From assembly GCA_964618975.1 (NCBI GenBank), contig CAZUDI010000027.1:1-47553 (forward strand): DNA of 47,553 nt. Reading direction: 5' to 3'. The notes under the pieces are model-generated. The model did no database searches. It was not told where the DNA came from and saw only the letters and a list, made by a program, of their open reading frames with translations. The DNA is from CAZUDI01 sp964618975. Its GTDB lineage: Bacteria; Desulfobacterota; Desulfomonilia; UBA1062. Both the position numbers and the translations under genes were made by a program. Positions 11,040 through 18,004 of this stretch are shown in pieces (position 1 is the stretch's first letter; every line of letters starts with the position of its first letter).

Positions 11040-13163
11040 TTGACGGTACGCATTAACGACATCCTCGAGGCGGTTTCCTCCTATGTCCCCGAGCCAGACC
11101 GGAGACTGATCGAGAAGGCCTATGTCTTTTCGGCGCGGGTGCACCAGGGTCAGACCCGTCTGAGTGGAGAGCCCTATCTCAACCACCCCCTCGAGGTGAC
11201 CTGGATTATCGCCCAGATGCGGCTCGACGTGGTGGCGGTGACCGTAGCCCTGTTGCACGACACCATCGAGGACAGCCTGACCACGGTCGACGACATCCGC
11301 GCGGGGTTCGGGGAGGATGTGGCGCTCCTGGTGGACGGGCTCACCAAGATCAGCAAGATAAACTTCCGCTCGCACGAGGAGCACCAGGCCGAGAATTTCC
11401 GAAAGATGATCCTGGCCATGAGCAAGGATCTGAGGATCCTGCTCATCAAGCTCGCCGACCGACTGCACAATATGCGGACCCTCGAGTTTCACGGAAGGGG
11501 CGCCCAGAAACGCATCGCCACGGAGACCCTGGAGATCTACGCCCCGCTGGCGAACCGGCTGGGTATCCACTGGATGCAGATCGAACTGGAGGAGCTCAGT
11601 CTCAGATATATCGATCCGGAAGGCTATGCCACCCTGAAGGGCAAACTCGACGCCACGGCCAGGGAGAAAGAGCCCTACATCGAAGAGGTCATGCAGCGTA
11701 TCGGGAGCGAGCTCGACAAGGCCGGGATCAATGATGCGGAAACGAGGGGGCGCATCAAGCACATCTATAGTGTCTATCAGAAGCTCAAACGACAGGGGAT
11801 CTCCTTCGAGAACATCTATGACGTCCTGGGCATACGCATCATCGTCAACACCGTGGCCGAGTGCTACGAGGCGCTGGGTATCATCCACTCCCTGTGGAAG
11901 CCCATTCAGTTCCGCATCAAGGATTTCATCGCCATGCCCAAGGAGAACATGTACCAGTCACTGCACACAACGGTCTTCGGCCCCCAGGGCGAGCGCATCG
12001 AGATTCAGATCCGTACGCGGGACATGGATTATATCGCCAACGAGGGAATCGCTGCGCATTGGCTCTACAAGGGCGGGGCCCCGATCAGCGAGCACGACGG
12101 TGAGAAGTTCTCCTGGCTGCGGCAGCTTCTCGAGTGGCAGAGCGAACTCACGGACCCCAAGGAGTTCCTCCAGAGTGTCAAGATCGATCTGTATCCCGAG
12201 GATGTCTATGTCTTCACCCCCAAGGGGGACGTGAAATGTTTTCCCGTGGGGGCCACGCCCCTGGATTTTGCCTACAGCGTGCACACGCAGCTGGGGAACC
12301 AGTGCATGGGGGCCAAGGTCAACGGCAAGATCGTCCCCTTGCGCTACAAACTCAAGAGCGGGGATGTCATCGAGATCCTGCGTTCCTCCAAACAGCACCC
12401 CAGCAAGGACTGGCTGCGGATTGCCAAAACCTCCCGGGCCCGGACCAAGATCAGATCCTGGCTGAGGACCCAGGAGCATGAACAGAGCCTGGCCCTGGGG
12501 CGTGAGATCCTGGAGAAGCGCATCAAGGGCCAGCACCTCAAAAAGGCCATCGATCTCGAGGACCTGGCACAGCAGTTCTCTCTCAAGACGGCCGACGACC
12601 TTTTTGCCGCCATCGGTTTCGGCCGGATCTCGGTGAACCAGGTGCTGCACCGCATCGAACCCGAGGAGGTCAAGATCACACCGCGTGCCCCCCAGCCACC
12701 GCCTAAGCCCAAGACGGAGAGTTCGGGCATCACGGTCAGGGGAGAGGAGGACCTGCTGGTGCGTTTCGCACGCTGCTGCCGGCCGATTCCCGGGGACGAG
12801 GTCCTGGGATTCATCACCCGCGGGCGGGGCATCACCGTGCATCGCGCCGATTGCCCCTATATCCTCGATGCGGACGCACAGCGACTGATCCCGGTAGAGT
12901 GGGAACAGGGGCCGGCCGTGAGTCACGAGATCGAGTTCTCCGTGATCTGCGATGACAAACCCGGCATGCTCGGATCGATTACAGCGGTCATTGGAGCCCT
13001 TGACATCAACATCACCAAGGTCAAGGCGCATTCCCTGCCGAGCGGCAACTCCATCTGCCGCTTCCGAGTGATGGTCAAGAATCTGAAGGAGCTGCAGGTG
13101 CTCTTCGACAATGTGAAGAAGTTGGGAGGGGTGGAGAGGATCGAACGCGAATCCGCAAGCTGA
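11040..13163 (+). CDS. rel: Bifunctional (p)ppGpp synthetase/hydrolase (Rel)
   Basis: 707 aa from a TTG codon three bases after the proS stop, with AAAGG upstream. The hydrolase domain keeps H49 and HD at 73-74 with E77/D78 (LLHDTIED). The synthetase domain has YDVLGIRII, YQSLHT and EIQIRT. The RIKD tetrad at 292-295 is the R-x-K-D type seen in bifunctional Rel/SpoT rather than the ExDD of RelA. TGS about 385-445, a conserved-Cys region (FARCCRPIPGD) and a C-terminal ACT domain about 630-707 follow. Catalytic residues for both activities appear intact, so this can both make and degrade the stringent-response alarmone. Confidence 0.95.
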   Translation: MTVRINDILEAVSSYVPEPDRRLIEKAYVFSARVHQGQTRLSGEPYLNHPLEVTWIIAQMRLDVVAVTVALLHDTIEDSLTTVDDIRAGFGEDVALLVDGLTKISKINFRSHEEHQAENFRKMILAMSKDLRILLIKLADRLHNMRTLEFHGRGAQKRIATETLEIYAPLANRLGIHWMQIELEELSLRYIDPEGYATLKGKLDATAREKEPYIEEVMQRIGSELDKAGINDAETRGRIKHIYSVYQKLKRQGISFENIYDVLGIRIIVNTVAECYEALGIIHSLWKPIQFRIKDFIAMPKENMYQSLHTTVFGPQGERIEIQIRTRDMDYIANEGIAAHWLYKGGAPISEHDGEKFSWLRQLLEWQSELTDPKEFLQSVKIDLYPEDVYVFTPKGDVKCFPVGATPLDFAYSVHTQLGNQCMGAKVNGKIVPLRYKLKSGDVIEILRSSKQHPSKDWLRIAKTSRARTKIRSWLRTQEHEQSLALGREILEKRIKGQHLKKAIDLEDLAQQFSLKTADDLFAAIGFGRISVNQVLHRIEPEEVKITPRAPQPPPKPKTESSGITVRGEEDLLVRFARCCRPIPGDEVLGFITRGRGITVHRADCPYILDADAQRLIPVEWEQGPAVSHEIEFSVICDDKPGMLGSITAVIGALDINITKVKAHSLPSGNSICRFRVMVKNLKELQVLFDNVKKLGGVERIERESAS

Positions 13164-13251
13164 GACGCGTGATGATATCCTGATATGCCCGTATCCAGAC
13201 TTTTGTGTACCCTCGGGCTGGGCGCAAGGATGCCGGACAGACAAAAATGAA

Positions 13252-13303
13252 GCGGGCCAATCTGGGTGATCAGCCCGCGCTTATGCGCTGCAAGCGGTTT
13301 TTT
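13252..13303. terminator. Bidirectional terminator between rel and rpmB
   Basis: On the plus strand, CGCTT (13278-13282) pairs with AAGCG (13292-13296), followed by six T residues (13298-13303). On the minus strand, GCGGGC (13273-13278) pairs with GCCCGC (13252-13257), followed by TTCATTTTTGT. The convergent rel and rpmB genes share it. Confidence 0.7.
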
Positions 13304-13304
13304 C

Positions 13305-13499
13305 TTAAGCTACGTGTTTGGCGACCCGGCCTGATTTGATGCACTGGGTGCAGACGCGCATCTGCTTGGGGCCCTGCGGCGTATTCACCCGTACATTCTG
13401 AAGGTTGGGCAGCCACTGCCGCTTGGTCTTGTTATGGGCATGGCTGACATGGTTGCCACTCGTCGGTCCCTTGCCGCAGATCTCACATTTCCTGGCCAT
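13305..13499 (-). CDS. rpmB: 50S ribosomal protein L28
   Basis: 64 aa. Typical L28 start ARKCEICGKGP, then GNHVSHAHNKTKR and RWLPNLQ-type core (here QWLPNLQNVRV). Two Cys-x2-Cys pairs are present (CEIC and CTQC), so this is the zinc-ribbon C+ form. It is encoded 34 nt downstream of tRNA-Leu on the same strand and is likely read from the tRNA promoter or a nearby one. Confidence 0.95.
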   Translation of the reverse strand: MARKCEICGKGPTSGNHVSHAHNKTKRQWLPNLQNVRVNTPQGPKQMRVCTQCIKSGRVAKHVA

Positions 13500-13533
13500 C
13501 GTGTCTCTCTTTCTTAAATGCGTGTTATGTATA

Positions 13534-13620
13534 TGGTGCCGAAGCCGGGATTTGAACCCGGACGGGAGTTACCCACCACCCCCTCAAGATGGCGTGTCTA
13601 CCAAATTCCACCACTTCGGC
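13534..13620 (-). tRNA. tRNA-Leu (anticodon GAG)
   Basis: 87 nt including an encoded CCA (13534-13536). Acceptor arms GCCGAAG/CTTCGGC pair perfectly. The anticodon stem CCATC/GGTGG flanks the loop TTGAGGG, giving anticodon GAG, which reads CTC/CTT. A long variable arm, as expected for leucine tRNA, precedes the T-arm GTCCGGGTTCAAATCCCGGC. Confidence 0.95.
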
Positions 13621-13635
13621 GTAGTAATGCAACAC

Positions 13636-13664
13636 CTAATAACAACCTCTCGAATGACTGTCAA
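13636..13664 (-). promoter_or_regulatory. Sigma-70 promoter for tRNA-Leu (and rpmB)
   Basis: Minus strand: TTGACA (13659-13664), a 17-bp spacer, and TATTAG (13636-13641), ending 15 bp before the tRNA 5' end. The -35 is consensus and the spacing optimal. Confidence 0.75.
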
Positions 13665-13798
13665 TATACAAATACAACCCTGTTAAGCCCGGCGCTGAAC
13701 AATCGAAGTTACTGTTAATGCGGGCATGCTATCTGAGGCGACTGCGGGTGATTGAATCGGGTTCCCGAAGAGACTATATTGTTTTTATGAAATTATGG

Positions 13799-13827
13799 TT
13801 GACAGAGGGGGGGTGTGCCGGTATTAG
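13799..13827 (+). promoter_or_regulatory. Sigma-70 promoter upstream of desulfoferrodoxin
   Basis: TTGACA (13799-13804), 17-bp spacer, TATTAG (13822-13827), about 42 nt before the dfx ATG. It uses the same hexamers and spacing as the divergent tRNA-Leu promoter. Likely drives the dfx-ftn-rbr-fprA-hrb operon. Confidence 0.7.
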
Positions 13828-13839
13828 TAACAATTACTA
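13825..13839. promoter_or_regulatory. Candidate operator (PerR/Fur-like inverted repeat)
   Basis: TAGTAA-CAA-TTACTA is a perfect 6-bp inverted repeat that overlaps the -10 box and extends past the expected transcription start. It agrees at about 9 of 14 defined positions with the PerR box consensus TTATAATnATTATAA. The position suits repression by a peroxide- or metal-sensing Fur-family protein; the regulator itself is not in the window. Confidence 0.45.
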
Positions 13840-13869
13840 TTATTAAAAACCTTAAAGGGGGATCGACGT

Positions 13870-14244
13870 ATGACCAAGAGACTCGCGGTGTACAAATGTG
13901 AGGTGTGCGGCAACATCGTGGAGGTGTTGCATGAGGGCAAGGGGGAACTCGTCTGCTGCGGACAGCCCATGAAACTGTTCACGGAAAACACGGTGGATGC
14001 CGCCAGGGAGAAACACGTCCCGGTGGTCGAGAAGGTGGAAGGCGGTTTCAAGGTCAGGGTCGGCGACGTCGCGCATCCCATGGAGGAAAAGCACTACATC
14101 GAGTGGATCGAGATCCTCGCCGACGGGGTGGCGTATCGTCAGTTTCTGAAACCCGGCCAGGCCCCGGAGGCGGTATTCCTAGTGGATGCGAGCCAGATCA
14201 CGGCCCGGGAATACTGTAACATACATGGCCTGTGGAAGTCCTAA
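13870..14244 (+). CDS. dfx: Desulfoferrodoxin (2Fe superoxide reductase)
   Basis: 124 aa, cytoplasmic. It reduces superoxide to hydrogen peroxide without producing O2. The N-terminal desulforedoxin-like FeCys4 site is present (C10, C13, C29, C30). The catalytic FeHis4Cys site is also complete: H49 in the EKHVPV motif with the conserved lid Glu47/Lys48, then H69, H75, C116 and H119 (CNIHGLW). This makes it a class I (2Fe) superoxide reductase. The start has AAAGGGGG upstream. It is the first gene of a five-gene run to hrb with gaps of about 33 nt or less. Electrons probably come from the rubredoxin encoded downstream. Confidence 0.96.
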   Translation: MTKRLAVYKCEVCGNIVEVLHEGKGELVCCGQPMKLFTENTVDAAREKHVPVVEKVEGGFKVRVGDVAHPMEEKHYIEWIEILADGVAYRQFLKPGQAPEAVFLVDASQITAREYCNIHGLWKS

Positions 14245-14247
14245 GGA

Positions 14248-14259
14248 GGGGCATGCCCC
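14248..14259 (+). promoter_or_regulatory. Small palindrome between the ferritin ribosome-binding site and start codon
   Basis: GGGGCATGCCCC overlaps the end of the AAGGAGGGG Shine-Dalgarno sequence and abuts the ATG at 14260. In RNA it could fold as a GGGG/CCCC stem with a CATG loop that hides part of the ribosome-binding site. Confidence 0.35.
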
Positions 14260-14772
14260 ATGATCAGTGAAAGGATTCAGGCGGCCATCAATACCCAGAT
14301 CAATGCCGAGACATATTCGGCCTACCTCTATTTTTCGATGAGCGCATATTTCAGCTCGCTGAACCTCGCGGGATTTGCGAACTGGATGCGGATCCAGGGG
14401 CTGGAGGAGCTCACGCATGCTGACAGGTTTTTCAGCTACCTCATCGAGCGCGGCGGGCGGGTGGTGCTTGAGCCCGTCGAGGGGCCGCCCGCCGAGTGGG
14501 ACTCGCCGCTGGCGGCCTTCGAGGAGCAGCTGCGTCACGAACAGAAGGTGACGCGGATGATCAATAACCTTATGGACCTGGCCACCGAAATCAAGGACCA
14601 TGCCACACGCAGTTTCCTGAACTGGTTCGTGGATGAACAGGTGGAGGAGGAGGCCGCCGCCGATGGGCTGGTGCAGAAGATGAAGCTCATCGGGGAGAGC
14701 GGCGGTGGGCTATTCATGCTGGATAACGAGCTCGGAAGGCGCGTGTTCACCCCACCGGCAGCCGGGGCCTGA
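14260..14772 (+). CDS. ftnA: Ferritin (FtnA type)
   Basis: 170 aa, full length for a bacterial non-haem ferritin. It oxidises Fe2+ at a di-iron centre and stores Fe3+ in a 24-subunit shell. The four-helix bundle begins ISERIQAAINTQINAETYSA; ferroxidase ligands are visible as the Glu of INAETYSA, E-L-T-H near residue 50-53, the EEQLRHEQ segment and the DEQVEEEAAA helix. AAGGAGG lies 10 nt before the ATG. Lying between superoxide reductase and rubrerythrin genes, it probably limits free iron and Fenton chemistry during oxygen exposure. Confidence 0.94.
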   Translation: MISERIQAAINTQINAETYSAYLYFSMSAYFSSLNLAGFANWMRIQGLEELTHADRFFSYLIERGGRVVLEPVEGPPAEWDSPLAAFEEQLRHEQKVTRMINNLMDLATEIKDHATRSFLNWFVDEQVEEEAAADGLVQKMKLIGESGGGLFMLDNELGRRVFTPPAAGA

Positions 14773-14804
14773 TCAGGGCCCGACGGCAGATACGAGGAGG
14801 ATCC

Positions 14805-15305
14805 ATGGCATCGGGATTGAACGCACAGGAGATTCTGGCGATGGCCCTGGCTATCGAGCGTCAGGGCGTGGCCTTCTATATCCGGGCGGCCGCATGCTTT
14901 AAGGATGAGGCACTGAGCGGGATGTTCCGGGGGCTGGCCGAGATGGAGGCCGAACATGCGCAGACGTTTCAGAAGATGCTCGACGGGGAGGTGCTCGTCG
15001 AGGGTGACCTGTCGGGCTTTGATCCCGACGACCTGGCGCTGCGGTACCTCACGGCCATGACCGAGGGGCGGGTGTTCCCCGATCCCCGCCGGGCAGACGC
15101 CACGCCGATCACGGGCGACGAGACGCCGCGGGAGATCCTGCACCGGGCCATCGGTGCGGAAAAGGACTCCATAGTCTTCTACACGGGTCTGCGCGATCTG
15201 GTGAAAGGTCCCGCGGCCAAGACCGCGATCGAGGATATCATCCGCGAGGAGATGGGGCACATCGTCCTGTTGAACGACAGGCTCTCAGGGCTTGATCGGG
15301 CGTGA
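14805..15305 (+). CDS. Rubrerythrin-like ferritin-family di-iron protein (no rubredoxin domain)
   Basis: 166 aa. Two helix pairs carry di-iron ligand motifs: AIERQGVAFY and AEMEAEHAQTF in the first half, GAEKDSIVFY and IIREEMGHIVLL in the second, i.e. the E...ExxH repeated pattern of erythrin-type ferritin-like proteins. No Cys-x2-Cys rubredoxin module follows, unlike classical rubrerythrin, so it would need a separate electron donor or acts in another way. GAGGAGG stands just upstream of the ATG. Member of the oxygen-defence operon; a peroxidase role is inferred from context. Confidence 0.85.
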   Translation: MASGLNAQEILAMALAIERQGVAFYIRAAACFKDEALSGMFRGLAEMEAEHAQTFQKMLDGEVLVEGDLSGFDPDDLALRYLTAMTEGRVFPDPRRADATPITGDETPREILHRAIGAEKDSIVFYTGLRDLVKGPAAKTAIEDIIREEMGHIVLLNDRLSGLDRA

Positions 15306-15318
15306 AGGGGAAGTGCAT

Positions 15319-16530
15319 ATGACAGATATATTCAAGGCGATTCAGATCAGCGAGCACGTTTACTGGGTGGGCGCCATCGACTGGACCATCCGGGATTTCC
15401 ATGGATACACCACCAAACGCGGCAGCACGTACAATGCATACCTGATCCTGGCGGACAAGGTCACGCTCATCGACACGGTCAAGGCGCCGTTCACGGACGA
15501 GCTGCTCGGCCGCATCGCGTCCGTCATCGATCCGTCCCGGATCGACTATATCGTCTCCAACCATGCGGAGATGGATCACACCGGCGGCCTGACCGAGGTC
15601 GTGAGCCGCGTAAAGCCGGAGAAGGTTTTTGCCTCGCCTATGGGGGTCAAGGCCCTCAACGAGCATTTCCGTTTGGACTTTACGATCCAGCCCCTCAAGG
15701 AGGGCAGTGAGCTCTCTCTGGGGAACATGAAGCTCACCTTCATGGAGACGCGCATGCTCCACTGGCCGGACAGCATGTTCAGCTATCTGGTGGAAGATCA
15801 TCTGCTTTTTTCCCAGGATGCCTTCGGGATGCACCTGGCCAGTGGCGAGCGTTTCGCCGACGAGATTACCCCCGACATCCTGCGCTACGAGGCGGCCACC
15901 TACTATGCCAACATCCTGCTGCCCTACTCGACTCAGGTGATAGGCCTCCTCGACAAGGTCGCGCGTGCCGGTCTGGACATCCGGATCGTGGCCCCGGACC
16001 ATGGCCCCGTCTGGCGTCAGGACCTCGATGTGCCGCTTGCCAACTACCGCAGGTGGGCCGAGCAGGCGCCTACGAAGAAGGCGGTGGTGCTCTACCATAC
16101 CATGTGGCACAGCACCGAGCGTATGGCCCGCGCCATCGAAGAGGGACTGCTGGCCGGCGGGGCGCGGGTCAAGTCCATGTCCATGGAGGCCTTCCATCGC
16201 AGTGATGTGGTCTATGAGGTGCTCGAGGCCGGGGCGCTCGTGGCGGGATCTGCCACCCTGAACAACAACCTGTTGCCCGCCATGGCGGATGTAATGACCT
16301 ATCTCAAGGGGCTGCGTCCCCGGAAGCTTGTTGGTGCGGCCTTCGGCTCCTACGGCTGGAGCGGCGAGGCCCCCGCTCAGCTGCAGGCCATGCTGGAGGA
16401 GATGAAGGTGGAGTGCATTGGAGAGCCCCTCCGGGCGCGGTACGTGCCCGATGGTGAGGTGCTGACGGCCTGTGTGGATCTGGGAGCAAGGATTGCAGCT
16501 AGGTTGCAGGAGGTGGGTGTTGATGCATAA
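15319..16530 (+). CDS. fprA: Flavodiiron protein (rubredoxin:oxygen/NO oxidoreductase)
   Basis: 403 aa. The ATG at 15319 (SD AAGGGGAAG) was preferred over an upstream frame extension. The metallo-beta-lactamase-like domain has the di-iron ligands H82-x-E84-x-D86-H87 (NHAEMDHTGG), H148, D167 and H228 (APDHGPVW). The C-terminal flavodoxin domain, about 255-400, begins AVVLYHTMWHSTERMA. Such enzymes reduce O2 to water, or NO to N2O, in the cytoplasm of anaerobes using electrons from rubredoxin. The next gene, overlapping by 8 nt, encodes the matching flavin reductase-rubredoxin, as in the Moorella FprA/Hrb pair. Confidence 0.95.
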   Translation: MTDIFKAIQISEHVYWVGAIDWTIRDFHGYTTKRGSTYNAYLILADKVTLIDTVKAPFTDELLGRIASVIDPSRIDYIVSNHAEMDHTGGLTEVVSRVKPEKVFASPMGVKALNEHFRLDFTIQPLKEGSELSLGNMKLTFMETRMLHWPDSMFSYLVEDHLLFSQDAFGMHLASGERFADEITPDILRYEAATYYANILLPYSTQVIGLLDKVARAGLDIRIVAPDHGPVWRQDLDVPLANYRRWAEQAPTKKAVVLYHTMWHSTERMARAIEEGLLAGGARVKSMSMEAFHRSDVVYEVLEAGALVAGSATLNNNLLPAMADVMTYLKGLRPRKLVGAAFGSYGWSGEAPAQLQAMLEEMKVECIGEPLRARYVPDGEVLTACVDLGARIAARLQEVGVDA

Positions 16531-17242
16531 TGGGATTGACCGGAAGGCCTTGTGGGACATTTCCTATGGATTATATGTGGTGACCTCGATCTCGGGGGGC
16601 AGGAAGAACGGCCAGATCGTGAACACGGTCTTTCAGGTCTCGGCCGATCCGCCCAAGGTGGCGGTGAGTATCAACAAGGACAACCTCACCCACCAGTACA
16701 TCACCGACAGCGGGGTCTTCGCGGTCTCGGTGCTCGAACAGGCGACGCCCCTGCCCTTTATCGGGCTCTTCGGGTTCAAGTCCGGCCGGGAGGTGGACAA
16801 GTTTGCGGGGCTCGACTGCGGGGAAGGCCATACGGGCTGCCCAATGGTCACCGAGCACAGCCTGGCGGTCTTCGAATGCAAGGTGGTGGCCAGCGCGGAC
16901 GCCGGGACGCACACGATCTTCGTGGGCGAGGTCTTGGACGCCGAGGTACTCCGGGCGGGCACGCCACTGACCTATGCCTATTACCAGGAGGTCAAGAAGG
17001 GCAAGGCCTCCAAAAACGCCCCGACCTACAAGGGTGATCAGGCAGCGACAGAGAAATCCGATGACAAAAGAGTGGAGGTGAGCATGCAGAAGTATGTCTG
17101 TGGTGTGTGTGGGTACATCTATGATCCCGCGCAGGGCGATCCCGACGGGGGAATTGCGGCGGGTACGGCCTTCGAGGACCTGCCGGAAGACTGGACCTGT
17201 CCCGTGTGCGGGGCGAGCAAGGATGAGTTTGCGCCGGAATGA
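16523..17242 (+). CDS. hrb: Flavin reductase-rubredoxin fusion (high-molecular-weight rubredoxin)
   Basis: 239 aa from ATG 16523, which overlaps the fprA stop and has GGAGGTGGGT upstream. Residues 1-165 are an FMN-binding flavin reductase domain (WDISYGLYVVTS, QVSADPPKVAVSINKDN, GCPMVTEHSLAVFECKVV). After a charged linker, a complete rubredoxin domain occupies about 188-239 with two Cys-x2-Cys knuckles (CGVCGYIYDP and CPVCGASKDEF). Hrb proteins pass electrons from NAD(P)H via FMN to rubredoxin iron and then to FprA. The linker contains a strong internal Shine-Dalgarno and ATG, so free rubredoxin may also be made. Confidence 0.94.
   Translation: MHNGIDRKALWDISYGLYVVTSISGGRKNGQIVNTVFQVSADPPKVAVSINKDNLTHQYITDSGVFAVSVLEQATPLPFIGLFGFKSGREVDKFAGLDCGEGHTGCPMVTEHSLAVFECKVVASADAGTHTIFVGEVLDAEVLRAGTPLTYAYYQEVKKGKASKNAPTYKGDQAATEKSDDKRVEVSMQKYVCGVCGYIYDPAQGDPDGGIAAGTAFEDLPEDWTCPVCGASKDEFAPE
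17074..17086 (+). promoter_or_regulatory. Internal ribosome-binding site and start codon for a stand-alone rubredoxin
   Basis: GGAGGTGAGC directly precedes an in-frame ATG (17084-17086) in hrb, exactly where the rubredoxin domain begins (MQKYVCGVCGYIYDP). Initiation here would give a 52-residue product, the normal rubredoxin length. Confidence 0.55.
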
Positions 17243-17477
17243 CGCCTGGGCGAGAGGATGCCTGAGGGGGCGAATGTCGGCCGGGATTCAGAAGGCCGCA
17301 GGCCTAGCCTTCGGGGGGAGCTTTCCGGCGAGCTGTCGGTTTTGCCTCCCCTCCCCCCTCTGTCCCGGAGGCTTTGAGCCTTTATTCCCCCGGGATAGCC
17401 AGCCCTGAGTGTGCCCCATGCGGATGACGGGGAGGGGGGGTAACAGTGCTGTGGCCGGTTTCTTTGAGGAGGATGTG
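17243..17477 (+). other. Intergenic region between hrb and rubrerythrin, with a weak terminator
   Basis: 235 nt, GC-rich. A short hairpin AGGCT-TTG-AGCCT (17369-17381) followed by TTATT is the best terminator candidate for the upstream operon. No clear -35/-10 pair was seen for the following gene, and no ORF here is convincing. Confidence 0.35.
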
Positions 17478-17975
17478 ATGGACGACAGGATACGGGAGGC
17501 ACTCTATCAGGCCTATGCCGGTGAGGCGAAGGCCAGCCTGCGGCTCAAGGTCTTCGCCGAGAAGGCCCAGGGCGAAGGATATGCGCAACTGGCCAAACTT
17601 TTCCGGGTGATTTCGTTTTCCGAGGAGGTTCATGGCAAGCGCGCCCTGCGGCTGCTCAAGGAGATCAGGAGCACCGAGGAGAACCTTGCCCAGAGCTTCG
17701 AATCCGAGATACGCGTGGCCGGGGTAGCCTATGACGACTTCATCAGGCGTTCCGAAGAGGTGGGGGACAGGACCTCCTCGCTTTTTTTCAGCCAGTCCAA
17801 GGATGCCGAGGAGGTGCACGCCAAATTGTATAAAGAGGCCATGGACCACGTGCTCGAGGAGCGTGAGACCACCTACTACGTTTGTACCGTGTGCGGGTAT
17901 GTCTCCGATGGCGTTCTGCCCGAGCAGTGCCCCATCTGCGGTGTACCCAAGGAGAAGTTCGTGGAGTTCGGGTAG
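17478..17975 (+). CDS. rbr: Rubrerythrin
   Basis: 165 aa from ATG 17478, preceded by GAGGAGG; an in-frame upstream ATG is less likely. The N-terminal ferritin-like domain has AYAGEAKASLRL and the E-E-V-H-x-K motif (FSEEVHGKRAL), with a second EEVHAKLYKEA. The C-terminal rubredoxin-like domain carries YVCTVCGYVS and QCPICGVPKEKF, binding FeCys4. Rubrerythrin reduces H2O2 to water at its di-iron site with electrons from rubredoxin or NAD(P)H oxidoreductases. It completes the superoxide-to-peroxide-to-water route with dfx. Only about 30 nt separate it from the peroxiredoxin gene, so the two are probably co-transcribed. Confidence 0.93.
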   Translation: MDDRIREALYQAYAGEAKASLRLKVFAEKAQGEGYAQLAKLFRVISFSEEVHGKRALRLLKEIRSTEENLAQSFESEIRVAGVAYDDFIRRSEEVGDRTSSLFFSQSKDAEEVHAKLYKEAMDHVLEERETTYYVCTVCGYVSDGVLPEQCPICGVPKEKFVEFG

Positions 17976-18004
17976 GATAAGCCAGATTTATGGGAGGTGT
18001 CGCA

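Noticed and set aside
13518..13718. 66-codon plus-strand ORF containing VPKPGFEPGRELPTTP
   Set aside because: It is the antisense translation of tRNA-Leu, another recurring false ORF.
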